Position numbers and translations under genes: made by a program. DNA of 64,000 bases from Amycolatopsis alba DSM 44262 (lineage in GTDB: Bacteria > Actinomycetota > Actinomycetes > Mycobacteriales > Pseudonocardiaceae): assembly GCF_000384215.1 (NCBI RefSeq), contig NZ_KB913032.1, forward strand, positions 7,959,605 to 8,023,604, written 5' to 3'. Shown here in pieces: positions 40,365-49,642 of this stretch. Below the pieces are notes generated by a model. The model did not search any database. It was not told the DNA's origin and was given only the letters and a program-made list of their open reading frames with translations. How positions within the stretch are numbered: the first letter of the stretch is position 1; every line of letters starts with the position of its first letter.

Positions 40365-42125
40365 ATGACCCTGCTCGAATTACGAGAACTGACCGTCGGC
40401 GTGATCGCCGACGAAACCGAACGCGAACTGGTCCGCGAACTTTCGTTCGACCTCGACCAAGGCCGGACACTCTGCGTGGTCGGCGAATCCGGCAGCGGTA
40501 AAACGGTGACGGCCTTGTCGATCATCCGGTTGCTGGAATTCGTCGCGCCGGTGTTCACCCGCGGTGAGATCACCGTCGACGGCGTGGACCTGACGCGGCT
40601 TTCCGCCGACGAGATGCGCTCCTATCGCGGCCCGCGGATCGGGATGATCTTTCAGGAGGCGCTGGATTCACTCAACCCGAGTCAACGGGTCGGCAAGCAG
40701 CTGATCGAGGCGTACCGGAAGCCCGGTTCCCTGCCCCGGCAGGCCGCGCGCAAGGGCACGCCGTTGCACCGCGAAGCCGAAGCGAAGGCACGCGGGCTGC
40801 TGAAGGAAGTCGGGCTCACCGACACAGACCGCGTGCTTTCCCTGTACCCGCACCAGATGTCGGGCGGGATGCAGCAGCGCGTGATGATCGCGCTGGCCCT
40901 GATGGCCGACCCGAGCCTGCTGATCGCGGACGAGCCGACCACGGCCCTGGACGTGACCACGCAGGCGGAGATCCTCACCCTGTTCGACCGCGTCCGCCGC
41001 GACCACGGCACCGCGTGCGTCTTCATCACGCACGACATGGGCGTGGCCGCGCAGGTGGCGGACCGGATCGCGGTGATGTACCGCGGCGAACTGGTCGAAC
41101 TCGGCTCCAAAGAGGACATTCTGCACAAGCCGAAGCACCCCTACACCAAGGCGTTGCTCGACTGCGTCCCGAAACTCGGGGTGAGCAGGCGCGACGGGTT
41201 CCCCACCATCTCCGAGGCACTGCTCGAAGCCGCGATGAACGGCGACTCGGCGATCGCGACCGAGACGAGGACCCTCAACCGCGCCAAAGCGGAGAACGCG
41301 GGCGAAGGCACCGCGCTCGTCATCGACTCGGTGTCCAAAGTGTACGGACGCCGCGGCCGGTTCTCACTGAACCGCGAACCCGAGGTGCACGCGGTCAAGG
41401 ACGTCTCGCTGGAGATCGCACCCGGCGAGTTCTTCGGCCTGGTCGGGGAATCCGGTTCGGGCAAGACCACCCTCGGCCGCCTGGTGAGCGCGCTGGAGCC
41501 GCCCACCTCGGGCACCATCGCCTTCGGGGAGCACCGCTGCACGCCGACCGGGCTCGACGGCGACGAACGCGCGTTCCGCCGCCGCGCGCAGCTCATCTTC
41601 CAGGACCCGCAGAGTTCGCTCGATCCCCGGCACACCGCCGCCCGGATCATCGCCGAACCGCTGCGGGAGCTCACCGGCCTGCGCGGTGCCGAACTGGACC
41701 GCCGGGTCACCGAACTGATCGACGAGGTCGGTCTCCCCTCGGACACCGCGAAGAAGCTGCCCTCGCAGCTGTCCGGCGGGCAACGGCAGCGGGTGTCGAT
41801 CGCCCGCGCGATCGCCGCGGAACCCGACCTCATCGTCGCCGACGAGCCCACCTCGGCGCTCGACGTCTCGGTGCAGGGCCAGGTGATGAACCTGCTGCTC
41901 GAATTGCGGCGCACCCGCGCGCTCAGTTTCCTGTTCATCACGCACAACCTCAGCCTGGTGCTCTCGGTCGCCGACCGCGTCGGCGTGATGTACCGGGGCG
42001 AACTGATCGAAATCGGCGACCCGGACGAGATCCGGCTCCACGCCCGGCACGACTACACCCGCCGCCTGCTCGCGGCGAACCCCGAACTGCCCGCCCACCC
42101 TCACACTGGAGTGCGGAACCCATGA
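40365..42125 (+). CDS. Fused DppD-DppF ATPase of an oligopeptide-type ABC importer
   Basis: A 586-residue tandem ABC ATPase. Domain 1 has Walker A GESGSGKT (residues 40-47), signature MSGGMQQRVMIALAL and Walker B LLIADEPTTALD. Domain 2 has Walker A GESGSGKT (361-368), signature LSGGQRQRVSIARAI and LIVADEPTSALD. Opp/Dpp C-terminal substrate regions follow each (HKPKHPYTKALLDCVPKL; RLHARHDYTRRLLAANPEL). The partners DppA, B and C lie downstream. Such importers carry peptides, but also opines, glycosides and amines. Confidence 0.92.
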   Translation: MTLLELRELTVGVIADETERELVRELSFDLDQGRTLCVVGESGSGKTVTALSIIRLLEFVAPVFTRGEITVDGVDLTRLSADEMRSYRGPRIGMIFQEALDSLNPSQRVGKQLIEAYRKPGSLPRQAARKGTPLHREAEAKARGLLKEVGLTDTDRVLSLYPHQMSGGMQQRVMIALALMADPSLLIADEPTTALDVTTQAEILTLFDRVRRDHGTACVFITHDMGVAAQVADRIAVMYRGELVELGSKEDILHKPKHPYTKALLDCVPKLGVSRRDGFPTISEALLEAAMNGDSAIATETRTLNRAKAENAGEGTALVIDSVSKVYGRRGRFSLNREPEVHAVKDVSLEIAPGEFFGLVGESGSGKTTLGRLVSALEPPTSGTIAFGEHRCTPTGLDGDERAFRRRAQLIFQDPQSSLDPRHTAARIIAEPLRELTGLRGAELDRRVTELIDEVGLPSDTAKKLPSQLSGGQRQRVSIARAIAAEPDLIVADEPTSALDVSVQGQVMNLLLELRRTRALSFLFITHNLSLVLSVADRVGVMYRGELIEIGDPDEIRLHARHDYTRRLLAANPELPAHPHTGVRNP

Positions 42126-43702
42126 GACGAACCCTGACCTCGGCCGCCCTCGGTATGGCGACCGTCCTGCTGCTCAGCTCGTGTATGGGAGGGCAGGCCG
42201 GCGGTGGAGCCGCGGACGGGCCGCCGAAGCCCGGCGGCAACCTCAACGTCGCCGTGCCCACCGACCCGCAGTCGCTCGACATGGTCGCGAACCCCGGCCA
42301 GGTGACCGCGCACATCGGCAACATGATGTACGAGAAGCTGTTCGAGGTGGACCGGAGCTTCACGTCCCGGCCCATGCTGGTCGACGACTACACCACGAGC
42401 CCGGACAGGCTCACCTACACCTTCAAGCTGCGCCAGGGCGTCACCTTCCACGACGGCAACCCGCTGACGTCCGAGGACGTCGTGGCGAGCCTCAAGCGGT
42501 GGCAGCAGGTGCACCGCACCGGCCAGCTGGTCACCCCGGACATCGAGGCGATCACGCCGACCGACCCGGCGACGGTGACCATCAAGCTCAAGCAGCCGCG
42601 GTACCCGCTGATCAACGAGCTCGCCGGCGCGGGCACGGAGATCTACGAGGCGAAGAACCTCACCGGCGTCGCGCCGACCGGGTTCGCCCAGGACAAGGCG
42701 ATCGGGACCGGGCCGTACAAGCTGAAGAGCTGGGACATCGGCCGTGAACTGGTGCTGGAGCGCTACACCGGCTACAAGTCCCGGTCCGAAGAGGACTGGG
42801 GCGGCCAGGCGGGCGCCAAGCACGCGTACCTGGACACCGTGACCTACAAGGTGGTCTCCGACCAGGACGCGCTGATCAACGGCCTGCAGACCGGCCAGTG
42901 GGATCACATCATGCCCACGAACGACCAGTACGAGACGCTGCGCAACAACCCGGCCGTGGTCGTGCACAACCTGCCCGGTGGCAACGACAACGTCGTGATC
43001 CCGAACTTCAACAAGGGTTCGAAATTCGCCGATCCCCGTGCCCGCGAGGCGCTCAACCTGCTGCTCGACAAGCCCGCGATCAACGCGGCCACCGGCGGCA
43101 GCAAGGACCTCACCATCGAGACCGGCGCCTTCGCGTCGCCGGACAACAAGCAGTTCTATTCGACAGCCGGTGAAGAGGTCTACAAGAAGCACGATCCGGA
43201 GAAGGCGAAGCAGCTGCTGGCCGAGGCCGGGATCACCGCCGGCGCGACGATCCGCATCGTCACCACGAACTCGTACCCGGAGTTCGGCAAGTGGGCCGTG
43301 CTGATCCAGGACAGCCTGTCGAAGATCGGTATCAACACCAAGATCGACACCTTCGACTTCGCCACCATGCTCGGCACGCTGACCAAGGAACCGGGCGGCT
43401 GGGACATCACCACGCTGTTCTTCGACTCGGCGCTGACGTCGCCCGCGCAGATGCCCGCGCTCACCCTGGGCACGCTGAACGGTTCGACCTCCCCCGAGCT
43501 GGACGGGCTCATGGCGGAGTTCAACGCCTCGACGACCCCGGAGCAGGCGAAAGCGGTGGTGGACAAGCTGCAGGCGTTCACCTGGAAGCAGCTTTCGGTG
43601 ATCACCCTGAGCCAGTCCAAGCTGTACGCGGCCTACTCCCCCAAGCTCAAGGGCTACGGCGACTTCTACCGCGTCTTCTGGAACACCTGGCTGGCGTCAT
43701 GA
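42122..43702 (+). CDS. Oligopeptide-type ABC solute-binding lipoprotein
   Basis: A 526-residue SBP_bac_5 family protein. It has lipoprotein signal MATVLLLSSC with Cys21, then PGGNLNVAVPTDPQSLDMVA and the family segment DRLTYTFKLRQGVTFHDGNP. It captures the substrate outside the cell. ATG overlaps the ATPase stop by 4 bp. Confidence 0.92.
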   Translation: MRRTLTSAALGMATVLLLSSCMGGQAGGGAADGPPKPGGNLNVAVPTDPQSLDMVANPGQVTAHIGNMMYEKLFEVDRSFTSRPMLVDDYTTSPDRLTYTFKLRQGVTFHDGNPLTSEDVVASLKRWQQVHRTGQLVTPDIEAITPTDPATVTIKLKQPRYPLINELAGAGTEIYEAKNLTGVAPTGFAQDKAIGTGPYKLKSWDIGRELVLERYTGYKSRSEEDWGGQAGAKHAYLDTVTYKVVSDQDALINGLQTGQWDHIMPTNDQYETLRNNPAVVVHNLPGGNDNVVIPNFNKGSKFADPRAREALNLLLDKPAINAATGGSKDLTIETGAFASPDNKQFYSTAGEEVYKKHDPEKAKQLLAEAGITAGATIRIVTTNSYPEFGKWAVLIQDSLSKIGINTKIDTFDFATMLGTLTKEPGGWDITTLFFDSALTSPAQMPALTLGTLNGSTSPELDGLMAEFNASTTPEQAKAVVDKLQAFTWKQLSVITLSQSKLYAAYSPKLKGYGDFYRVFWNTWLAS

Positions 43703-44643
43703 CCGGTCTGCTGCTGCGCAGGCTGCGCGATCTGGTGATCATCCTGGTGATCGTCGGGACGATGATGTTCTTCGTCATCCGGCTGATCCCCGGCGACCCG
43801 GCGCAGGCCATCCTCGGCCCGACCGCGCGACCGTCCGATGTGGACGCACTGCGGGAGAGCATGGGGCTCAACGGGCCGTTGTGGGAGCAGTACCTCAGCT
43901 GGGCCGGGAACGTGCTGCACGGCGATTTCGGCACGTCGATCACCTATCACGCGCCGGTGCTCGGCGTGGTCGCCGACCACATCCTGCCGACGCTGACCCT
44001 GGCCGTGCTGTCCACGGTGATCAGCTTCTTCCTCTCGGTCGCGATCACCTCCTGGCAGGCGGTGTCGCCGCGCAATCCGGTGGCCCGCGCGCTGGACCGG
44101 CTTTCCGCGCTCGGTATGGCGATGCCGGACTTCTGGATCTCATTGATGCTCGTGCTGGTGTTCTCGGTGACGCTGCGCTGGTTCCCTTCCAGCGGCTACG
44201 AAAACCTGTTCACCGATCCGGCGACGGCGGTGCCCGCGCTGGTGCTGCCGCTGACCGTGCTGGTCATCGGGCAGACCGCGTTGTTCGTGCTCACCCTGCG
44301 CGAAAGCCTGCTCGGTGAGCTGCCGCTGGCGTATCTGCGCACCGCGCGGGTCAAGGGGCTGTCCGAGCGGCAGGTCATGACCAAACATGTCCTGCCGAAC
44401 GCGCTCATGCCGCTGATCACCCAGCTGGGCAGCAACTTCGCCATGCTGGTCGGCGGGATCGTGATCATCGAGTCCATCTTCGTCGTACCCGGTCTGGGCC
44501 ATCTGCTGATGGGCGCGGTGTCCACTCGCGACTTCCCGCTGATCCAGGGTGTGACGCTGTTCGTCGCGGTGCTGTTCGTCCTGGTCAACCTGCTGGTGGA
44601 CCTGTCGTACGCGCTGCTCGACCCGAAGGTGCGTGTGTCGTGA
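43699..44643 (+). CDS. DppB-type ABC permease
   Basis: A 314-residue permease with six helices. It starts LRRLRDLVIILVIVGTMMFF and has the EAA-like loop YLRTARVKGLSERQVMTKHV. IESIFVVPGLGHLLMGAVST is conserved in DppB/OppB. ATG 43699 overlaps the binding-protein stop by 4 bp. Confidence 0.92.
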   Translation: MTGLLLRRLRDLVIILVIVGTMMFFVIRLIPGDPAQAILGPTARPSDVDALRESMGLNGPLWEQYLSWAGNVLHGDFGTSITYHAPVLGVVADHILPTLTLAVLSTVISFFLSVAITSWQAVSPRNPVARALDRLSALGMAMPDFWISLMLVLVFSVTLRWFPSSGYENLFTDPATAVPALVLPLTVLVIGQTALFVLTLRESLLGELPLAYLRTARVKGLSERQVMTKHVLPNALMPLITQLGSNFAMLVGGIVIIESIFVVPGLGHLLMGAVSTRDFPLIQGVTLFVAVLFVLVNLLVDLSYALLDPKVRVS

Positions 44644-45560
44644 GCGTGGCCCTGGTGGACAAACCGTCGTCGGTGCGCGAGAAGCCCCCGGCCGGTCGCG
44701 CGGCCAAGGTGTTCCGGCGTAACCGGATGCTGGTGATCACCACGGCGCTGCTGGCGGTGCTCGTGCTGGTCGTGATCGTCCTGCCGTTCTTCCTGCCGAG
44801 TGTCAGCGCGACGGATCCGGTGAACCGGCTGCTGCCGCCTTCGGGCGCGCATCTGCTCGGCACGGACTCGTTCGGCCGTGACGTGCTCGCCCGGCTGGTC
44901 TCCGGCGGGCGGGCGTCGCTCGGCTTGTCGGCCCTGATCACCCTGTGCGCGGCCTTCACCGGCCTCGTGATCGGGCTGATCAGCGGCTTCTTCCGGGCGG
45001 CCGACGCGGTGCTGATGCGGGTGATGGACGCCTGGATGTCGTTCCCGGCGATCATCCTCGCGATGGCGCTGGCGATCTCGCTCGGCGCGAGCATCTGGAC
45101 CGAACTGATCGCGCTGACGGTGATCTTCACCCCGTTCACCGCACGCGTCATCCGCAGCCGGGTGCTCGGCATCGCCGGGCGGGCCTACATCGGCGCGGCG
45201 CGGGTCTCGGGGATGAGCAAGTGGAAGATCCTCGTCGTGCACGTGTTCCCGAACGTGCTGCCACTGGCGCTGGTGCAGGTGGTGATCCTGTCCGCGGCGG
45301 CGATGCTGGTGGACGGTGCGATGAGCTTCCTCGGTCTCGGCATCGCTCCCCCGACGCCGACCTGGGGCAACATGATTGCCGAAGGCCGCTCGTATCTGGT
45401 GCAGGCGCCCTGGCTGGTGATCGCGCCCGGCGTGACGATCATGGTGTGCGTGTTCCTGCTGAACCTCATCGGATCGTCGCTGCGGATCGCCGTCGATGCC
45501 CGCGCCCGGACGCTGAGCGAGATGCAGCGCCTGCGCACCCGCCGCCCCTCCGCCAGCTGA
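44640..45560 (+). CDS. DppC-type ABC permease
   Basis: A 306-residue permease with an N-terminal cytoplasmic tail, the conserved LLGTDSFGRDVLARLVSGGR and the EAA loop YIGAARVSGMSKWKILVVHV. It begins at a GTG overlapping dppB by 4 bp (GTGA). It completes the importer. Confidence 0.92.
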   Translation: MSVALVDKPSSVREKPPAGRAAKVFRRNRMLVITTALLAVLVLVVIVLPFFLPSVSATDPVNRLLPPSGAHLLGTDSFGRDVLARLVSGGRASLGLSALITLCAAFTGLVIGLISGFFRAADAVLMRVMDAWMSFPAIILAMALAISLGASIWTELIALTVIFTPFTARVIRSRVLGIAGRAYIGAARVSGMSKWKILVVHVFPNVLPLALVQVVILSAAAMLVDGAMSFLGLGIAPPTPTWGNMIAEGRSYLVQAPWLVIAPGVTIMVCVFLLNLIGSSLRIAVDARARTLSEMQRLRTRRPSAS

Positions 45561-45572
45561 GAAAGGATTCCG

Positions 45573-46289
45573 TTGTCTGCCACTACTTCCTTGGCCGTGC
45601 GCCGCTTCGCTCCCGAAACCGTCTCGGGACCGCCTGTGCTGCTGGTGCACGGATTCGCCTCCGACGGGCACACCGACTGGATCACCACGGGGTGGCCCGC
45701 CGCGCTCACCGCCGCGGGCCGTGAGGTCCTCGTGCCCGATCTGCCGGCGCACGGTTCCAGCCCCGCGCTCCCCGGCTCGCTGGGCGCCGCCGCGATCACC
45801 GCGGAGCTGACCGGGCTCGTCTCGGGTCTGTCCGAAGTGGACGTCGTCGGGTACTCGCTGGGTGCCCGGCTGTCCTGGGAACTGCCCGCGCAGGCCCCGG
45901 TCCGGCGGCTCGTGCTCGCGGGGGTGAGCCCGTTCGAACCGTTCGGCGCCGTCGACGTCGCGGCCGCGCTGGCGTTCGCGGACGGCGGCAAGGCCCCCTC
46001 GGATCCGCTGACGGGCATGATCGCGCACATGATCACCGCGCCGGGGCGGAACCCGGCCGCGCTCGCCCGGTGCATCGAAGACCTGCGCGGGGAGCCTTTC
46101 GCTCCGGTCGCCGGTGCTGTCTCCGTTCCGGCCCGCTTCGTGGCGGGTAGCGACGATCCGGTGAGCCAGGGCATCGAGACGCTGGTCGAACTGGTGCCGG
46201 GGGCGGATCTCGTGCTGGTGCCAGGGGATCACGGTGGGGCGCTGCGGAGCCCGGAGTTCAAGGCCGCCGTGCTGGAGTTCCTCGCCTGA
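45573..46289 (+). CDS. Alpha/beta hydrolase 2
   Basis: A 238-residue alpha/beta hydrolase with LLVHGFASDG, nucleophile Ser in VVGYSLGAR, Asp in VAGSDDPVSQG and His in VPGDHGGAL. The start is TTG 45573 with GAAAGGA upstream. Last gene of the importer operon, so it probably acts on the imported compound. The small cap region suggests a compact ester or lactone substrate. Confidence 0.82.
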   Translation: MSATTSLAVRRFAPETVSGPPVLLVHGFASDGHTDWITTGWPAALTAAGREVLVPDLPAHGSSPALPGSLGAAAITAELTGLVSGLSEVDVVGYSLGARLSWELPAQAPVRRLVLAGVSPFEPFGAVDVAAALAFADGGKAPSDPLTGMIAHMITAPGRNPAALARCIEDLRGEPFAPVAGAVSVPARFVAGSDDPVSQGIETLVELVPGADLVLVPGDHGGALRSPEFKAAVLEFLA

Positions 46290-46337
46290 CGCGGTCCAGT
46301 CCCGATCCGGTGGGGTTCGGCGGGGTTGTGCGGCGGG

Positions 46338-46390
46338 GTCGCGAAAGCCACTTTCGGGACGTCTGGTGTCGCGAAAGTGGCTTTCGCGAC
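46338..46390. repeat. Hairpin repeat, type 2, convergent gap 3 (copy a)
   Basis: GTCGCGAAAGCCACTTTCG (46338-46356) and CGAAAGTGGCTTTCGCGAC (46372-46390) are perfect 19-bp arms around a 15-nt loop. Confidence 0.82.
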
Positions 46391-46439
46391 ACGGCTCCTT
46401 GCTCTGCCTCCCGGCGCGCGCTCCGCTTCCGCCGATGGT

Positions 46440-46486
46440 GCGAAAGCCACTTTCGCAACGTTGAAGGTTGCGAAAGTGGCTTTCGC
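46440..46486. repeat. Hairpin repeat, type 2, convergent gap 3 (copy b)
   Basis: GCGAAAGCCACTTTCGCAAC (46440-46459) and GTTGCGAAAGTGGCTTTCGC (46467-46486) are perfect 20-bp arms around a 7-nt loop. Confidence 0.82.
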
Positions 46487-46527
46487 AACGTTGTCACCTG
46501 GTCGCGCCGACCACCCACCCGAGCGGT

Positions 46528-46578
46528 CCGTGAAGGCCTCCTTCCCTACTCTCAAGGTAGGGAAGGAGGCCTTCACGG
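46528..46578. repeat. Hairpin repeat, type 1, convergent gap 3
   Basis: A 51-bp palindrome with perfect 22-bp arms (46528-46549 and 46557-46578) beginning CCGTGAAGGCCTCCTTCCC and ending GAAGGAGGCCTTCACGG. It is 11 bp from the stop of the leftward reductase. Confidence 0.85.
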
Positions 46579-46589
46579 ACTTGCGAGGT

Positions 46590-47531
46590 TCAGAAGGTCC
46601 CATCGGCGGCGACCGAACGGTCCAGCCAGAGATCCTCCAGCGCCGCCCGGACGTCCGCGCCGCGGGAAGCGGCCAGCGCGACGGCGCCCAGGTTGTCCTC
46701 CAGCTGAGCCATCCGGCTCACCCCGAACAAGACGTTCGCCACCGGTTCGTAAGCGAGACAAAACGCAAGAGACAGCTGCGAAGGACTCACCCCGAAGTCC
46801 CCGGCCACGGCGGCGACCCGCGAGGCTCCGTCCCGGATCGCGTCCCGGATCCCGCCCATGTCCGCGCCGATCTTCCGTTCCGGCGTCTTGCCGAGCAGCA
46901 CGCCACCCTCGAACACGTCCGAGGCCTGCAAAGTCAGCCGTCCGGACTCGAAATGCTTTCCGTAGAAGGAACCTTCCGCCATGGAACGCCGGGCGACGCT
47001 GTACTTCAGCTGGGCGAAGGCCGGCGCCGGAAGTCCTTCGGCGGCAGCGAACTCCAGCGCGCGGTCGAGATCCGGCGCCTGCCAGTTGTTGACGCCCCAG
47101 ACGTCGAAGCGGCCGAGTCGGATCTGTTCGGCGACCTCGGTGACGATCCGCGGGATGTCCGGCCGCTCGAAATAATCGCCGACGACAACGGCTTCCGCCC
47201 GGTCGACACCGACGCGGTCGAAAGAAGTCGCGAGCTGCTCGGCGAAACCGGTGTTCGGGTAGTCCCAGAGCCAGAGTTTCCCGCACAGCTGGTATTCGCC
47301 TCGGCCGACCCCGGCCGCGCGGACGGCCTCGCCGAAGATCAGATCTGTTCGCGACTGCTCGGCATGCGGTCCCATGTTGTAGTGGGCCACGTCGAACAGC
47401 GTGACCCCGGCGTCGATCGCGTGCCGGATCAGGCGCGCCGCGTCGTCGAACTCCATGCGGTCCCAGGTGTTCCAGGATCCCAGGCTCAGCGCCGAAGTGG
47501 CGAAGCCCAGTCCGTTCTGCTTCTCGTGCAC
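46590..47531 (-). CDS. Atypical aldo/keto reductase 1 (catalytic His replaced)
   Basis: A 313-residue AKR-fold protein, paralogous to the one at 50777. Asp and Tyr are in LFDVAHYN and Lys in LCGKLWLWD. The strand that normally ends in the catalytic His (..L-H-x-P/D) reads AVVVGDYFER, with Gly in place of His. WGVNNW and FEGGVLLGK match family blocks. The GTG at 47531 has AAAGGA upstream and is preferred over a longer frame. AKRs lacking the His can have altered activity, so simple carbonyl reduction should not be assumed. Confidence 0.82.
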   Translation of the reverse strand: MHEKQNGLGFATSALSLGSWNTWDRMEFDDAARLIRHAIDAGVTLFDVAHYNMGPHAEQSRTDLIFGEAVRAAGVGRGEYQLCGKLWLWDYPNTGFAEQLATSFDRVGVDRAEAVVVGDYFERPDIPRIVTEVAEQIRLGRFDVWGVNNWQAPDLDRALEFAAAEGLPAPAFAQLKYSVARRSMAEGSFYGKHFESGRLTLQASDVFEGGVLLGKTPERKIGADMGGIRDAIRDGASRVAAVAGDFGVSPSQLSLAFCLAYEPVANVLFGVSRMAQLEDNLGAVALAASRGADVRAALEDLWLDRSVAADGTF

Positions 47532-47569
47532 GAGTTTTCCTTTCTCTGGCAACAGAAACAAGTTTTAGT

Positions 47570-47581
47570 CTACGATCGTAG
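47570..47581. promoter_or_regulatory. CTAC-N4-GTAG operator, site 4 (reductase/SDR divergent promoter)
   Basis: CTACGATCGTAG lies in AGTCTACGATCGTAGAA. It overlaps TAGTCT on the plus strand (47566-47571) and TAGACT on the minus strand (47572-47567), good -10 boxes for both divergent genes. The SDR ATG begins 2 bp after the site, so binding would also cover its start. Confidence 0.68.
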
Positions 47582-47582
47582 A

Positions 47583-48317
47583 ATGAACAAGAGACTCGTA
47601 GTGGTGACCGGCGGTGCCAGTGGCATCGGCCGTGGTGTCGCCGAAGCCTTCCAGTCCGCGGGCGACCGCGTGGTCATCGCCGACGTCGACGCGCGCGCGG
47701 CCCACGAGCTGGCCGCCGGACTCGGCGCCGAGCACGTGGAACTCGACATCTCCGATCCGGGATCGGTCGACGCGGCCCTCGCGCTGATCACCGACCGGTT
47801 CGGCCCGGTCGAGGTCCTGGTCAACAACGCGGGCCTCGCCGGGGGCGGCGGCCCGCTGGTGGGACTGGACATCGGCGTCTTCGACCTGTGCATGCGGGTG
47901 AATTTCCGCGGCACGTTCCTGATGACGCGCGCGGTCGGCGCACATATGGTCGAGGCGGGCACCCGTGGCGCCATCGTCAACATCACCTCCATCGGCGCCC
48001 GGCAGCCGACCCCCGGACTCGGGCATTACGAGGCCACCAAGGCCGCGGTCGAGGCGCTCACCCGCTCGGCCGCGCTCGAATTGGCCCCGCACGGCATCCG
48101 GGTCAACGCCGTCGCCCCCGGCCCGGTGCTGACCCCGATGACCGCCGGTTTCGCCTCGGACACCGCGGCCCGCGCGGCGTGGGAAGCGAGGATTCCCTTG
48201 GGAACCATCGCTTCCGTCGCCGACGTGGTGCCGTCAGTCCTGTTCCTCGCCTCCGCCGACGCCGGCCATCTCACCGGGGTGAGCCTTCAGGTCGACGGCG
48301 GGCAACTGCTCACCTGA
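47583..48317 (+). CDS. SDR-family oxidoreductase 3
   Basis: A 244-residue classical SDR with TGGASGIG near the N-terminus, Asp in VIADVDA suggesting NAD(H), NNAG, Ser in NITSIGA and Tyr-x3-Lys in HYEATKA. The end GVSLQVDGGQLLT is typical. No Shine-Dalgarno is present and the predicted -10 (47566-47571) leaves a leader of only a few nucleotides. Its last 84 bp overlap the antisense amidohydrolase gene. Confidence 0.87.
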   Translation: MNKRLVVVTGGASGIGRGVAEAFQSAGDRVVIADVDARAAHELAAGLGAEHVELDISDPGSVDAALALITDRFGPVEVLVNNAGLAGGGGPLVGLDIGVFDLCMRVNFRGTFLMTRAVGAHMVEAGTRGAIVNITSIGARQPTPGLGHYEATKAAVEALTRSAALELAPHGIRVNAVAPGPVLTPMTAGFASDTAARAAWEARIPLGTIASVADVVPSVLFLASADAGHLTGVSLQVDGGQLLT

Positions 48318-49613
48318 GTACACGACGCGGCCGCCGGACACGGTGAGTTCGACACCGGCGTCCGGCAGGTCCGCGAACGCGACCTCGAGCGGATTCGCCG
48401 CCAGCACACAGAAGTCGGCGACGCGGCCCACGGTCAGCGAGCCCTTCCACTCCGCCGCGCCGTCCTGTTCGGCGGCCGCGACCGTGTAACACCGCAGCAG
48501 CCGGTCCATCAGCCCGGCGTCCACACCGGACACTTCCAGCATCCTGGCGGCCGCGGCGATGTGCACCCGCCAGTCCGGGGTGACCACCGGCGCATCACTG
48601 CTCAAGGTCAGCGGGACTCCGGAGCTTAGCATCTCCGCCAGCGGCCAGGCGCGGGCGCCGACTTCGGCACCGAGCGCGGCCGACAGCATTCCCCGCATCG
48701 CCACCGCGATCGCGGGCTGCGTGGTCAGCCCGACCCCCGCCGAAGCCATCCGCGCCAGCTGGTCGGTCGTCACCAGATCCCCGTGCACCAGGTGATCGCC
48801 CTTGCGAAGCGAACCCAGCGCGGCCTCGATGCTGCGGTCGCCCGTGGCGTGCACGGCGACCACCATTCCCGCGTCGTGGGCGAGGCGGATCATCGCGGCG
48901 AGGTTGCCCGCGCGAGCCGGGTCGTCGTCGCCGTCGACCAGCAGCGCGCCGTGCGAACCGTCGGCGTAGCAGTGATGCGTCCAGGCGGACCGCATCGGCG
49001 GGATGCCGTCGGCGAAGATCTTCACCCCTGGCACGGTGAGCCACAACGGATCCGCCGCCGGTGACGGTGTCGCCAGCCCACGCTGGAAGTCCGCCAGCGA
49101 ACTGGCGCCGTCGAGGAGGCCGAACAGCCGCAGCGCGGTCACCCTGGCGCGCAGGAGCCCCTCCGAGGCCAGTGCCGCGTACTCCTCCAGCACCTCGGCG
49201 CCGAAGCACCCGGTCTCCCCAGGGCCCAGGCCGGGCTCGGTGTAGCTCGTGATGCCGAGCGACGCGCACAGGTCGCCCGCACGGAGGATCGCGGCCCGCC
49301 GTTCGGCCGCTGTCCGCACCGTTTTCTCTTCCCCGCCGGTGAATCCGGCGCCACCGATGAGCGTGTCCGGCCACCGGGCCCCGAGCCAGGTCGCGTGCAG
49401 GTGCGCGTCGTTGACGCCGGGCAGGACGGTTCTCCCCGCCAGGTCGATCACCTCGGTCTCCGGGCCGATGTGGTCCAGGGCGACGTCACCGACGGCGACG
49501 ATCCGGTCGTCGCGGACGGCCAGCGCCCGCACGACGGTGCCCGCCGGGTCGAGAGTGAGCACGGGACCGCCGCGAACCACGAGTGAAGCGGGGCGAATAC
49601 GTTGCGACGGCAT
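48234..49613 (-). CDS. YtcJ/NfdA-like amidohydrolase 2
   Basis: A 459-residue Amidohydro_3 protein with VNDAHLHA, Lys in GVKIFADGIPP, VHATGDRSI, LVHGDLVT and SSDAPVVTPD at the metal-site positions. It is shorter than amidohydrolase 1 (459 against 544 residues). After the conserved GGRVVYSGE the last ~25 residues are encoded by DNA antisense to the 3-prime end of SDR 3. GGAGGAAAC precedes ATG 49613. The substrate may be an N-acyl or N-formyl compound; this is inference from family. Confidence 0.84.
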   Translation of the reverse strand: MPSQRIRPASLVVRGGPVLTLDPAGTVVRALAVRDDRIVAVGDVALDHIGPETEVIDLAGRTVLPGVNDAHLHATWLGARWPDTLIGGAGFTGGEEKTVRTAAERRAAILRAGDLCASLGITSYTEPGLGPGETGCFGAEVLEEYAALASEGLLRARVTALRLFGLLDGASSLADFQRGLATPSPAADPLWLTVPGVKIFADGIPPMRSAWTHHCYADGSHGALLVDGDDDPARAGNLAAMIRLAHDAGMVVAVHATGDRSIEAALGSLRKGDHLVHGDLVTTDQLARMASAGVGLTTQPAIAVAMRGMLSAALGAEVGARAWPLAEMLSSGVPLTLSSDAPVVTPDWRVHIAAAARMLEVSGVDAGLMDRLLRCYTVAAAEQDGAAEWKGSLTVGRVADFCVLAANPLEVAFADLPDAGVELTVSGGRVVYSGEQLPAVDLKAHPGEMAGVGGGEEQD

Positions 49614-49642
49614 GGTTTCCTCCAGGATCTGGACTTTTTCTC

